Shown here: one piece after another, positions 17,051 to 26,019 of the stretch
How positions within the stretch are numbered: the stretch's first letter is position 1
Layout of the letters: each line of letters starts with the position of its first letter
Assembly (NCBI GenBank): GCA_018056765.1
Contig: JAGPFA010000016.1
Location: forward strand, 1-63,612
DNA length: 63,612 nucleotides
Direction of reading: 5' to 3'
From: Syntrophaceae bacterium
Lineage (GTDB): Bacteria > Desulfobacterota > Syntrophia > Syntrophales > Smithellaceae
Translations under genes and position numbers: made by a program
Notes under the pieces: generated by a model
Seen by the model: the letters and a program-made list of their open reading frames with translations, nothing else
Told to the model about the DNA's origin: nothing
Databases searched by the model: none

Positions 17051-17437
17051 ATGACTGACGCGAAGCAGTCTGATGCTAAAATGGACAAAAACAACAGCCG
17101 TCACCGGCAAAAGGAGTGTCTTCGCTGCGGGCGCTGCTGCCTGGCAGATTTTGCGGCGTACGTAAGCAAGCAGGACATACAGCGCTGGAAGGATGAGGGA
17201 CGCACGGACATCCTGCAGGTTTTGGAAAATGAGCAGGGAGTGTGGCAGGGCGACCATCTGGTGAACGCCCGCTCCGGGAAGCCCCTGCGGGGCTGCCCGT
17301 TTTTTTTCTTCGACGGAAAGCGCTTCGGCTGTGCGATCCACGAAACGAGACCGGCAACCTGCCGTAATTACGTACCAGGTTCTTCAGAACTGTGTCCGCT
17401 CTACGCGAAAGCGGACGTCTCATCAAAAACAAACTAG
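17051..17437 (+). CDS. YkgJ-family cysteine-cluster protein
   Basis: The protein has 128 residues from ATG 17051; an internal ATG at 17081 would give 118, and neither has a good ribosome site. The family signature C-x2-C-x2-CC appears as CLRCGRCC (about 23-30), with later cysteines in RGCPFFF, FGCAIH, TCRNY and LCPLY, a set thought to bind Zn or an Fe-S cluster. It is related to the FliB/YkgJ group. The exact role is unknown. It overlaps the stop of the convergent hybrid kinase gene by 4 nt. Confidence 0.82.
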   Translation: MTDAKQSDAKMDKNNSRHRQKECLRCGRCCLADFAAYVSKQDIQRWKDEGRTDILQVLENEQGVWQGDHLVNARSGKPLRGCPFFFFDGKRFGCAIHETRPATCRNYVPGSSELCPLYAKADVSSKTN

Positions 17438-19572
17438 CCGGTTCTCTCCCGCTTTTGCTGTGACAAGGCTTTGCGGATAGCCGCTCCGATGTCATCTGTC
17501 AGGTAGGGTTTGCCGATAAAAGCGCTGGCTCCCAGCGCCAATGCCTGCCGGGCACGATCTGTTTCCGTATAACCACTGACAATCACCGCCTTTTGACGTG
17601 GATTGTCCTTTAAAATGCGCCTGTAGGTCTCCAGCCCGTCAATACCCGGCTCCATCAGCATATCCAGAATAAGCACATCCGCCTGATTTTTTTTCAGGTA
17701 AGCGATGGCTTCCTCTCCGCTGGCAAGCGTCTTGACTTTGTAGCCCATTTTCGTCAGCAGCGCCTCGGCGATTTCTCTTTGCTCAGGCAAGTCGTCCACG
17801 ACCAGCACCGTTTCTCCGTTACCTTCGTATCGTCGGCGGCGGGGTTCTTCTTTGCTTGCCCTGGCCGGCGGACGGGAGGACGGCAGATAGATGGTAAATG
17901 CAGTTCCTGAACCGGGCTTGCTTTCCACTTCTATATAGCCGCGATGATCCTTAACGGTGCCCCAGACAATGGCCAGCCCCATACCCGTACCTCGTTTCCC
18001 CATGCTTTGTTTCGTATAGGAAGGTTCGAATATCTTATCGATATCCTCCGCGGCGATGCCTCTGCCTGTGTCCGCTACCGTGAGTGCAACGTACTCCCCT
18101 TTGCGCACCTCTTCATATCCGGCAAGGGGTTTGCCCAGATATATGTTCTTTGTGCCGATGAAAACTTCCCCTTTGCCGGCAACCGCCTCCATGGCATTGG
18201 CCACAAGATTGATCAGCGTTTTCGTCAAAAGCACCGGGGCCCCCTCAATGCTCCCCAAATCATCGGCCAGGCTGTATTTGAACTTGACACGGGGGTAATG
18301 ACGGACAAGACGTTCAAATTCAGGCGTATGCAGATATTCACTCACCAGCCGGCTGAGATTTACCGGCTCGGAAACAATCACGCCGCGGCCGGCCATGGTC
18401 AGCATATTCCGGAGGATCGATGTGGCCTTTCTGCTTGAGGAAATGAGACCCAAAGCCAGTTTTCTCAATGGTGAGTCATCTTGCATTTTTGACGCAAGCA
18501 GTTCCGCATAACCGACTATCGCTCCCAGCTCATTATTGATGTCGTGGGCAACGCCGCCCGCTATTTTCCCCATGGCTTCCATTCTTTCCGCCCACTGCAG
18601 GCGCCCTGCCAGTCCCTTGCGTTCCTCGTGTGCCTGTTTTTTTTCCGTCATATCGACAAACACCATCTGCAGCCCCACCTGTTTGCCGCCTTCTTTCAAG
18701 GTAGTGGTAACAAGCTCCACCCACTTTTTGCTTTTGTCCTTCATCGAGACGGAAACATCAGAGAGTTTTTGTCTTTCCTCCGCTCCGGCTTTGGCTTCCA
18801 TTCTGCCGGCCAGGCGTTTTTGTGTGTCTTTGTCGAATAGTTCAAGGCGAAAAATATTTTTCCCCTCCAGATCCCCGGCGGCCCTCTCCAGCAACTCCCC
18901 AAGCTGCCGGTTCACATAACGGATTTTCCCGGATGTGTCGGTAATGAGAATACCGAGGGGAATGTTTTCAATGAAGCGGCGATGCCTGTTTTCGCTTATC
19001 CGGAGCGCTTTTTCCGCCTCTTTTCGCTGGGCGAGTTCCTCTTTCAATGTACTGTTTATGCGCTCTATTTCCTGCGTCCGCTTTGCAACGAGTCTCTCCA
19101 GATGCTTCTGCTGGCTGTCAAGATTCGCTTCGGCCAGCCGTTGGTCGGTGATATCCCGGACGTTGATGACAAAACCTCTCACCATCCGATCCTGCAGGAG
19201 GTTGACACCAACGCCTCCCATGATCCGTTTGGAGCCGTCTTTGTGCCGGATACCGAATGAGTTGTGGATATTGATTTCTTTGCTGAGGATAGCCTTGCCG
19301 AAATCCACGAGCGCCCGCGGCAGATCGGCGCGGACAATGTAATCAAACCCGTTCTTACCGATCAGCTCGTCGGGGCTGTAGCCAAGACATTGTCGGACGG
19401 AGGGGCTTACGTAAGTAATTACTCCCTTTGCGTTTACGACAACAATGACTTCGGATAAATTCTTCGTTACCGCCTGGAGAAATTCTTCTTTTCGCTTCAG
19501 TTCGGCAATTTGTGCTTCCAGATCTGTCTGCTTGTCCACCGGATCGGCTGAATCTTTTCCCACGCTTTTCAT
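17434..19572 (-). CDS. Cytoplasmic hybrid histidine kinase (PAS-PAS-HisKA-HATPase-REC)
   Basis: The protein has 712 residues from ATG 19572, with AGGGGCAG upstream; a longer frame to 19674 lacks a ribosome site. Domains: PAS 30-150, coiled coil 150-205, PAS 205-330, HisKA with the phospho-acceptor His343 in GGVAHDINNELGAIVGY, HATPase about 450-570 with ADTGRGI and GTGMGLAI, and receiver 590-705 with VVDD, the acceptor Asp in LILDMLMEP and Lys in IGKPY. There is no membrane segment, so it senses something inside the cell. All phosphotransfer residues are present, so it should autophosphorylate and pass phosphate to its own receiver. The downstream partner is unknown. Confidence 0.93.
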   Translation of the reverse strand: MKSVGKDSADPVDKQTDLEAQIAELKRKEEFLQAVTKNLSEVIVVVNAKGVITYVSPSVRQCLGYSPDELIGKNGFDYIVRADLPRALVDFGKAILSKEINIHNSFGIRHKDGSKRIMGGVGVNLLQDRMVRGFVINVRDITDQRLAEANLDSQQKHLERLVAKRTQEIERINSTLKEELAQRKEAEKALRISENRHRRFIENIPLGILITDTSGKIRYVNRQLGELLERAAGDLEGKNIFRLELFDKDTQKRLAGRMEAKAGAEERQKLSDVSVSMKDKSKKWVELVTTTLKEGGKQVGLQMVFVDMTEKKQAHEERKGLAGRLQWAERMEAMGKIAGGVAHDINNELGAIVGYAELLASKMQDDSPLRKLALGLISSSRKATSILRNMLTMAGRGVIVSEPVNLSRLVSEYLHTPEFERLVRHYPRVKFKYSLADDLGSIEGAPVLLTKTLINLVANAMEAVAGKGEVFIGTKNIYLGKPLAGYEEVRKGEYVALTVADTGRGIAAEDIDKIFEPSYTKQSMGKRGTGMGLAIVWGTVKDHRGYIEVESKPGSGTAFTIYLPSSRPPARASKEEPRRRRYEGNGETVLVVDDLPEQREIAEALLTKMGYKVKTLASGEEAIAYLKKNQADVLILDMLMEPGIDGLETYRRILKDNPRQKAVIVSGYTETDRARQALALGASAFIGKPYLTDDIGAAIRKALSQQKRERTG

Positions 19573-19785
19573 CGTCTGCCCCTTTTTTATCCGAGATGAT
19601 GACACACCGATGAGGCTTATAGTTACAGCATTTAAGAAAAAGATATACAACATTTGCCGTTTGCCGCCCAGCAAAAACTTGCCCGGCGGCCGCGACGGCG
19701 GCTCAGGTCTTAAATCCGGAATTAGGCCCGCAGGTATAGAGTGAAAAATAAAGAAGTTAAGATGTGGCGGCTACAGTAGATATTT

Positions 19786-21204
19786 TCATTCAGGCGAAGC
19801 CTCGTCAGGCCCGCCGCCAAGCGCTTTGTACAGGGAAATGATATTGACCGCCCGGGCCAGACGCAACATGATCAGCGCCTGCCTGGCGCCGTAAAATGAC
19901 CGCTGTGCGTCCAGCACGGAAAGATAACTGTCAATCCCTTTATCGTAGCGCAGCCGGGCCAGACGGTATGTTTGGTCCACCGCCTCCACCAGCGCCTCCT
20001 GGGCGGTAATCTGAGCGTCAATCGTTCCTTTGATCGCCAGATTATCGGCCACCTCGCGGAAAGCCGATTGGATGGCTTTTTCATACTGGGCGATGGATAT
20101 TTCCCGCTCCACTTTCGTCACACGGTAGGCATACCAGGTACGGGCGTCAAAAACAGGCAGAACAATCTGCGGTGCGAAGGCCCAGACGCCGGAGCCGCTT
20201 TTAAACAGGCCGGAGAGCTCGGCGCTGGCTGTGCCGACGGAAGTGGTCAGGGTAATACGCGGGAAAAAGGCGGCGCGCGCCGCGCCGATATTGGCATATG
20301 CCGCCTGGAGGCGGCGTTCGGCTGCCAGTACATCGGGCCGCGTAAGCAAAACTTCGGAAGAGACGCCCGGTGAAAAATCACAGGGCGGAGTTACGCTGCC
20401 CAAATCGACCGGCAACAGTTCCTCTTTGACGGGAGAACCAACCAGCAGGTTGAGAGCGTTTAAATCCAGCGCCACCTGACGGGTATAGAGGGCAACTTCG
20501 GCGCGCGATGTTTCCATCTGACTTTGAATCCGGCGTAGATCTATTTCCGAGGCCATGCCGACATCGTAGCGCTTCCGCATCAGGCGGTATGACTCCTTTT
20601 GGGCCTCAAGTGTGGCCCGAACCAGTTTCAGCGCTTCTTTGTCCGCCGCGAGCGCCAGCCAGGCTTGCGCGACACTGGATACGAGCATAATCTGAAACCC
20701 GCGCCGGGCCTCGATACCGGCCAGATACTCCTGAAGCGCTCTGTCCCGAAGGCTCCGGATCCGGCCGAAGAAATCAATTTCCCAGGAGCTCATTCCCAGA
20801 TTGACGCTGAATTTTTCCGCCGTATAGGCGCTGCCGCTGGGGGAAAGATCCGCTGGCACCCTCTCCCTGAACCAGGCACCGGTCACGTTGAGTACCGGCA
20901 ACAGCGTGGCCGTGCTGATTCCGTACATCGCCTTGGTAAGTTCCACGTTAAGCGCAGCGATACGCAGGTCGCGGTTGTTTTGTAAAGCTCTCTCGATGAC
21001 TTCGCGCAGACGCCCATCGCCGATAAAATCCCGCCAGGGGATTTCGGCAGCCCCGGGCGCTTCGTCGTGTGTGGTTTCCTCATAGGCGGCACCCGCCGGC
21101 CATTGGGCCTCCACCGGTGCGGCAGGCCTTTCATAGCGCGGCGCCATCGTACAGGCGATCAGGCAAAGCATGCAGATGAAGGAGATGATTTTAATTATTT
21201 TCAT
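19786..21204 (-). CDS. Outer-membrane efflux lipoprotein (TolC/OprM/NodT family)
   Basis: This is a 472-residue outer-membrane channel of a tripartite RND pump. The signal peptide is MKIIKIISFICMLCLIAC with the lipobox LIAC, so it is a lipidated OprM-type channel. Two OEP repeats are visible: LREVIERALQNNRDLRIAALNVEL with coiled-coil helices, and RPDVLAAERRLQAAYANIGAARAAFFPRITL, the family hallmark. It is third in the operon, 39 nt after the pump gene. Drug or metabolite specificity is set mainly by the pump and cannot be read here. Confidence 0.95.
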   Translation of the reverse strand: MKIIKIISFICMLCLIACTMAPRYERPAAPVEAQWPAGAAYEETTHDEAPGAAEIPWRDFIGDGRLREVIERALQNNRDLRIAALNVELTKAMYGISTATLLPVLNVTGAWFRERVPADLSPSGSAYTAEKFSVNLGMSSWEIDFFGRIRSLRDRALQEYLAGIEARRGFQIMLVSSVAQAWLALAADKEALKLVRATLEAQKESYRLMRKRYDVGMASEIDLRRIQSQMETSRAEVALYTRQVALDLNALNLLVGSPVKEELLPVDLGSVTPPCDFSPGVSSEVLLTRPDVLAAERRLQAAYANIGAARAAFFPRITLTTSVGTASAELSGLFKSGSGVWAFAPQIVLPVFDARTWYAYRVTKVEREISIAQYEKAIQSAFREVADNLAIKGTIDAQITAQEALVEAVDQTYRLARLRYDKGIDSYLSVLDAQRSFYGARQALIMLRLARAVNIISLYKALGGGPDEASPE

Positions 21205-21243
21205 TTTCTTGAACCCCTGGCAAATATCCGCCGCCCGCCGGCT

Positions 21244-24200
21244 CTACCTTTTGCGCCAACCGAAAATTTTGTTTTTCAGTCCTAAGAAAAAATCGCCCCT
21301 GCCGGCACCTGAGGACAGCGGCTGCCTTTGCTGTCTGCCGAAGATCATTTCTATGATCACATAAAAAAGAGGTGCAAAAATAACCACCAGCACCGTGGCC
21401 GTGATCATGCCCCCCAGGACGCTGGTACCGATGGCGTTTTGGGCGCCCGCACTCGCTCCGGTCGTCAGGGCCAGCGGCAGCACACCGAATCCAAAAGCCA
21501 GCGATGTCATCAGTATCGGCCTGAATCTCAGACGCGCTCCCTCAATCGTCGCTTCGATTATCCCCGAGCCTTTTTCCATCCCCTGCTTGGCAAACTGGAC
21601 AATCAAAATGGCGTTTTTTGTCCCCAAGCCCAAAGTGGTGAGCAAGCCTATCTGGAAATAGACATCATTGGCCAGCCCCCTCAGGCTCGAGGCGATAATG
21701 CCGCCGATGACCCCCAGCGGAATGACCAGCAAAATGGAGATGGGAATCGTCCAGCTCTCATAAAGGGCGGCCAGGCACAAAAAGATGACAAAAATGGAAA
21801 AGGCGTACAGCAGTGGCGCCTGCGTGGCGGCCATCCTCTCCTGATAAGAAAGCCCGCTCCAGTCGAATCCGAAGCCGGGCGGAAGTTTCCGCGCCGCCTC
21901 CTCCATCGCCTGCATCGCCTCACCCGAACTCTTGCCGGGCGCCGGTTCCCCCCAGATGTTTATGGCGGGAAAACCGTTGAAACGAGTTTTACGCGGTGCT
22001 CCCGATACCCAGCGACCGGACGCGAAAGAGGAGAAGGGGACCATTTTCCCCTGCGTGTTGCGTGCATATAACTTTTCCAGGTCGCGCGGCAACATGCGGT
22101 ATGGTGCATCCGCCTGCAGGAAAACTCTTTTGACACGGCCGCCATGTGTGAAATCATTGACGTAGGCACTGCCGAAAGCGGCGGAGATGGTCCGGTGGAT
22201 GGAAGTGATGGGAATGCCCAGCGCTCCCGCTTTTTCCCAGTCCACGTCTATGCGATACTCGGGAACATCGGGCAGGCTGTTGGGACGTACTTTGATTACG
22301 CGGGAATCACGCGCCACGATCCCCAAGAGCTGATTCTGCCCTTCCATGAGCGCCTGATGGCCAAGGTTGCCCTGGTCCAGAAGCTGGAAGTCAAAACCGG
22401 TGGACATGCCCAGTTCCGTCACGGGCGGCGGCTGAAAGACATAAACGGTTGCGTTACGGATCCCGGAAAATTCTTTCATGGCTCTTTGCACGATCGCACC
22501 TGCCTTGAGATGTTTTTTGTCGCGCAGATGCCAGTCTTTCAGTCTGATGAACACCATACCGTTATTTTGCGACCGGCCGGAAAATCCGATGCCCGTGACG
22601 GTCATAATCGTTTCCACCGCATCTTTCTCGTTTTCGTTGAAGTAGTTCTGAATCTGCCCGACGATCTGACCGGTCTGCTCCAATGTTGTTCCTGTGGGCA
22701 TCATCACCTGGGCCAGCAGTATTCCCTGGTCTTCATCCGGCAGGTAGGCCGTCGGCATGCGCATGAACAAAAATGCCATCAGCACCAGGACAACGCAAAA
22801 AGCAGCCAAATAGTGTTTTTTCCGAAAAAGTGAATGGCCGACCACACCCACGTACCACTCACGAAATCTGAAAAATGTTTTATTGAACCAGGCAAAGAAA
22901 GGACGCAGGATAAAAATTGTATTTTCTGTATGTTCCTGACCGGGACGGACCGGCTTGAGGAGCGAAGCACAAAGCACGGGCGTCAGAATCAGGGCCACAG
23001 CCACCGACAGAAGCATGGCGGAAATTATGGTAATGGAAAACTGGCGGTAGATAACGCCGGTGGAACCGGGGAAAAAGGCCATCGGCCCGAAAACGGCGGA
23101 AAGCACCAGCCCGATGCCGATGAGCGCGCTGGTAATCTGCTCCATCGATTTGGCCGTGGCTTCCCTGGGAGAAAGATTTTCCTCACGCATGATTCGTTCA
23201 ACATTTTCCACGACCACGATCGCGTCATCAACCAGAAGGCCGATGGCCAGCACCATCGCAAACATGGTGAGCATGTTGACGGTGAAACCGAAAAACCACA
23301 AAGTGGCGAAGGTGCCCAGGATAACTACCGGCACGGCAATTGTCGGGATGAAAGTGGCGCGCAGGCTGCCCAGAAAAAGCCACATGACCAAAAACACCAG
23401 AATCACCGCGATTATCAGGGTTTTAACGACCTCGGCGATAGCGACTTTGATAAAAACAGTCGAATCATTGGGATAGGTGACTTTAACGCCGGGGGGGAAG
23501 AAGCGGCTCATCTCTTCCATCTTGGCCTTCACGGCATCGGCCGTATCCAGGGCGTTGGCGCCAGGCGCCTGACGGATGGCGATACCCGCCGAGGCCTTGC
23601 CGTCGGCAGCCACGCCGATATCATAAATTTCCGTGCCCAGCTCCGTGCGGGCCACATCCCGCAGGCGGACGATGGATCCATCGGGTCTGGTACGCACAGG
23701 AATGGCGCCGAATTCTTCCGGTGTGGAGAGCATATTCTGAATGACGATCGGCGCGTTCAGGCGCTGACCCGGCATGGCCGGCGCACCGCCGAACTGTCCT
23801 GCGGATACCTCCACGTTGTATGCCTTCAGTGCGGCCAGGACGTCCTCCACCGTCAGAAAGTAGTCCGTGAGTTTTTCGGGATTGAGCCACACGCGCATCG
23901 CGTAGCCGCCGCCGAACGACTCCACTTCGCCCACACCCGGCACACGTGCGAGAATTCTCTCCAGGTTGGACTTGGCATAATCTCTCAGATCCGTGCCGTC
24001 CATCGAGCCGTCTTCCGAGATGAGGCCGACGATCATCAGATAGTTACGTGTGGATTTGCGCACATTGACGCCCTGATCCTGAACCGTGTCGGGAAGGTTC
24101 GGCATCGCCGCCTGAACTTTGTTTTGTACCTGAGACCAGGCGATGTCCGGGTCTGTGCCGGGAGCGAAAGTCAGCTCCAGCCGGGAGCCGCCCGCTGAGT

Positions 24201-24450
24201 CGCTTGAGGCGGACATGTAAATCATCCTGTCGAGCCCGGTCATATTTTGTTCAATAACCTGGGTGACGCTGTTTTCCACCGTCTCGGACGAGGCCCCTGG
24301 ATACGAGGCGAAGATGGCAATGGTAGGGGGCGACATCTGGGGGTACTGCGATACCGGCAGATTGTAGATCGCCAGCAGACCTCCCGACATGATGATAATG
24401 GCAATGACCCAGGCGAAAACCGGTCTGTCCAGAAAGAATTTAGATAACAT
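21244..24450 (-). CDS. RND efflux pump, inner-membrane transporter (HAE1/AcrB type)
   Basis: This is a 1068-residue proton-driven pump with 12 membrane segments and two large periplasmic loops. It starts MLSKFFLDRPVFAWVIAIII, typical of HAE1. The proton-relay Asp pair is in GLLVDDAIVVVENVERIM (helix 4), and the helix-10 Lys is in GLGTKNAILIVQFAK. QYPQMSPPTI and the ASSDSAGGSRLELTF loop match AcrB-type porter domains. The metal-type (CusA) methionine relay is not apparent, so organic substrates are more likely. It overlaps the adaptor gene stop (TGATG). Confidence 0.96.
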   Translation of the reverse strand: MLSKFFLDRPVFAWVIAIIIMSGGLLAIYNLPVSQYPQMSPPTIAIFASYPGASSETVENSVTQVIEQNMTGLDRMIYMSASSDSAGGSRLELTFAPGTDPDIAWSQVQNKVQAAMPNLPDTVQDQGVNVRKSTRNYLMIVGLISEDGSMDGTDLRDYAKSNLERILARVPGVGEVESFGGGYAMRVWLNPEKLTDYFLTVEDVLAALKAYNVEVSAGQFGGAPAMPGQRLNAPIVIQNMLSTPEEFGAIPVRTRPDGSIVRLRDVARTELGTEIYDIGVAADGKASAGIAIRQAPGANALDTADAVKAKMEEMSRFFPPGVKVTYPNDSTVFIKVAIAEVVKTLIIAVILVFLVMWLFLGSLRATFIPTIAVPVVILGTFATLWFFGFTVNMLTMFAMVLAIGLLVDDAIVVVENVERIMREENLSPREATAKSMEQITSALIGIGLVLSAVFGPMAFFPGSTGVIYRQFSITIISAMLLSVAVALILTPVLCASLLKPVRPGQEHTENTIFILRPFFAWFNKTFFRFREWYVGVVGHSLFRKKHYLAAFCVVLVLMAFLFMRMPTAYLPDEDQGILLAQVMMPTGTTLEQTGQIVGQIQNYFNENEKDAVETIMTVTGIGFSGRSQNNGMVFIRLKDWHLRDKKHLKAGAIVQRAMKEFSGIRNATVYVFQPPPVTELGMSTGFDFQLLDQGNLGHQALMEGQNQLLGIVARDSRVIKVRPNSLPDVPEYRIDVDWEKAGALGIPITSIHRTISAAFGSAYVNDFTHGGRVKRVFLQADAPYRMLPRDLEKLYARNTQGKMVPFSSFASGRWVSGAPRKTRFNGFPAINIWGEPAPGKSSGEAMQAMEEAARKLPPGFGFDWSGLSYQERMAATQAPLLYAFSIFVIFLCLAALYESWTIPISILLVIPLGVIGGIIASSLRGLANDVYFQIGLLTTLGLGTKNAILIVQFAKQGMEKGSGIIEATIEGARLRFRPILMTSLAFGFGVLPLALTTGASAGAQNAIGTSVLGGMITATVLVVIFAPLFYVIIEMIFGRQQRQPLSSGAGRGDFFLGLKNKIFGWRKR

Positions 24451-25619
24451 CAGGCACCCTTATCGTTGTTACCGTCCGCTGCTTCCGTCGCGCTGTTTTC
24501 TTTTCCGTCTTGAACTTTGCCATCCTCAAAGGGCACGGCCCTGACTTCGATACCGGGCGTGACTCTGAGCATTCCTTCCACAATTATCTTCTCGCCGGGC
24601 GAAAGTCCCGAGCTCACCAGCCAGGAACTGCCGATTTCACGATCCAGCGTAATCTGCCTGATCTGTGCTTTGTTTTGTTCATCAACAATAAGCACATAGG
24701 GGTCTCCCTTGGGGTTTCGCGATACGGCCTGCTGGGGGATAACGATGGCCCGGTCGTTGATTCCTTCCTGCAAAATTGCCCGTACAAACATTCCCGGCAA
24801 GAGGATTTCACGAGGATTAGGAAAAACAATGCGCAGGATGACCGAACCAGTGCTCGGATCGACGCTGACATCGCGAAATTGCAGTGTCCCTTTTGCAGCA
24901 TACTCGGTGCCGTCGTCGATAAACAGGCGGACTTTTTTCTGACCTGCGTTATTGGGGTTGAGCTCGCCTGACTGAAAAAGGCGGCGCAGCCGCTGGATAT
25001 CCGCGGTGGATTGAGTAACGTCCACATACATCGGGTCAAGCTGCTGAATCGTCGCCAGCGCGGCCGGCTGATGGGCGGTCACCAAGGCACCCACCGTAAC
25101 GCCGGATTTTCCGATGCGCCCGGAAATCGGGGCAGTGATTGTTGTGTATTTCAGATTTATGCGCGCCGTTTGCGCCTCGGCCCGCGCCTGTTTTAAGGCC
25201 GCGGTAACATCGTCATAATCCTGCTGGCTGACCGCTTTGTCTTCAAGGAGTTCACGAAGCCGACCCGCTTTGAGCTCCAGTGTCGTCAAATTTGCTTCTG
25301 CACGCGCCAGCGCCGCCTCAAACAGTGCCGGATCTATCTGAAACAGAGCCTGCCCCTCCTGTACAGCCGCCCCCTCCTGAAACAACCGCTTTTGGATGAT
25401 GCCGCTTATCTGCGGGCGCACTTCCGCAACAAGCCAGGCTGATGTGCGTCCAGGCAGCTCCGTGGTCATCACCACTGTCTCAAATTCCGTGGTGACCACC
25501 GCCACCTCCGGGGTCATCTCCCACGGACCCTGATCGCCCCCGCAACCGCTCAAGGCGGCGATGAGAACAAGAAACGCCGGCAGTATTCTGCTAATAATTA
25601 TCCTGTTGATTTTCATCAT
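24450..25619 (-). CDS. RND efflux periplasmic adaptor (membrane fusion protein)
   Basis: This is a 389-residue AcrA-type adaptor. The signal peptide ends in LIAALSGC, a lipobox, so it is lipid-anchored in the inner membrane. The order is lipoyl-half motif RPQISGIIQKRLFQEGAAVQEGQALFQID, alpha-helical hairpin (ALARAEANLTTLELKAGRLRELL), second lipoyl half with TITAPISGRIGKSGVTVGALVT, beta-barrel, and membrane-proximal domain. It is the first gene of the operon, with the promoter expected in 25620-25900. No transcriptional regulator (TetR/MarR) is adjacent. Confidence 0.95.
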   Translation of the reverse strand: MMKINRIIISRILPAFLVLIAALSGCGGDQGPWEMTPEVAVVTTEFETVVMTTELPGRTSAWLVAEVRPQISGIIQKRLFQEGAAVQEGQALFQIDPALFEAALARAEANLTTLELKAGRLRELLEDKAVSQQDYDDVTAALKQARAEAQTARINLKYTTITAPISGRIGKSGVTVGALVTAHQPAALATIQQLDPMYVDVTQSTADIQRLRRLFQSGELNPNNAGQKKVRLFIDDGTEYAAKGTLQFRDVSVDPSTGSVILRIVFPNPREILLPGMFVRAILQEGINDRAIVIPQQAVSRNPKGDPYVLIVDEQNKAQIRQITLDREIGSSWLVSSGLSPGEKIIVEGMLRVTPGIEVRAVPFEDGKVQDGKENSATEAADGNNDKGA

Positions 25620-26019
25620 TGTGCTCCGTAGAAAAACCCGGTTGGGGTAAAACTGTTTCAGAAATGAATATTGGCCCTGCTTTGATTCATTTCTATTCTA
25701 AAAGCACCTCCGCGGAGAAGTTGCAATATTTTTTTTCACACTGCGCGGCAAAAAAAATCAATTTTTTTGATTTTGCCCCGATGCCGGCTCTGTCACCGGC
25801 GCAAAATCAGCATTGCCGGCCCGCCGAAAAAAGCCAATAAGTGGCCAATAATGACTGTAATAGAATGACGGCAAATCACGGCGGCAACAGCCGGAAGCCG
25901 TTGGGCAGTTGTTTTTTCCTCCCCGCCGGTCCGGGAAGCGACGGTAATGATAAAGATTGCATACGGAAAATTTCCCGTATAAGATGCCCATACACTACTT
26001 GTCTGAACGGGGCAAAAAA
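25620..26019. other. Intergenic region between divergent genes, with A/T hairpin
   Basis: This region spans 400 nt. At 25747-25777 an inverted repeat of AAAATCAA and TTGATTTT with a T5 loop is bracketed by GGC and GCC. It could be an operator or a weak hairpin. A direct-repeat-like GTGGCCAATAATGACTG/AATGACGGCAAATC stretch (25842-25876) lies before the CoA-transferase-like gene. No gene is seen. Confidence 0.4.

Noticed and set aside
21328..24198. Long plus-strand frames of 247, 229 and 454 codons opposite the RND pump gene
   Set aside because: They are antisense shadows of a GC-rich, highly conserved transporter gene, with His/Arg/Gly-rich compositions typical of such mirrors.
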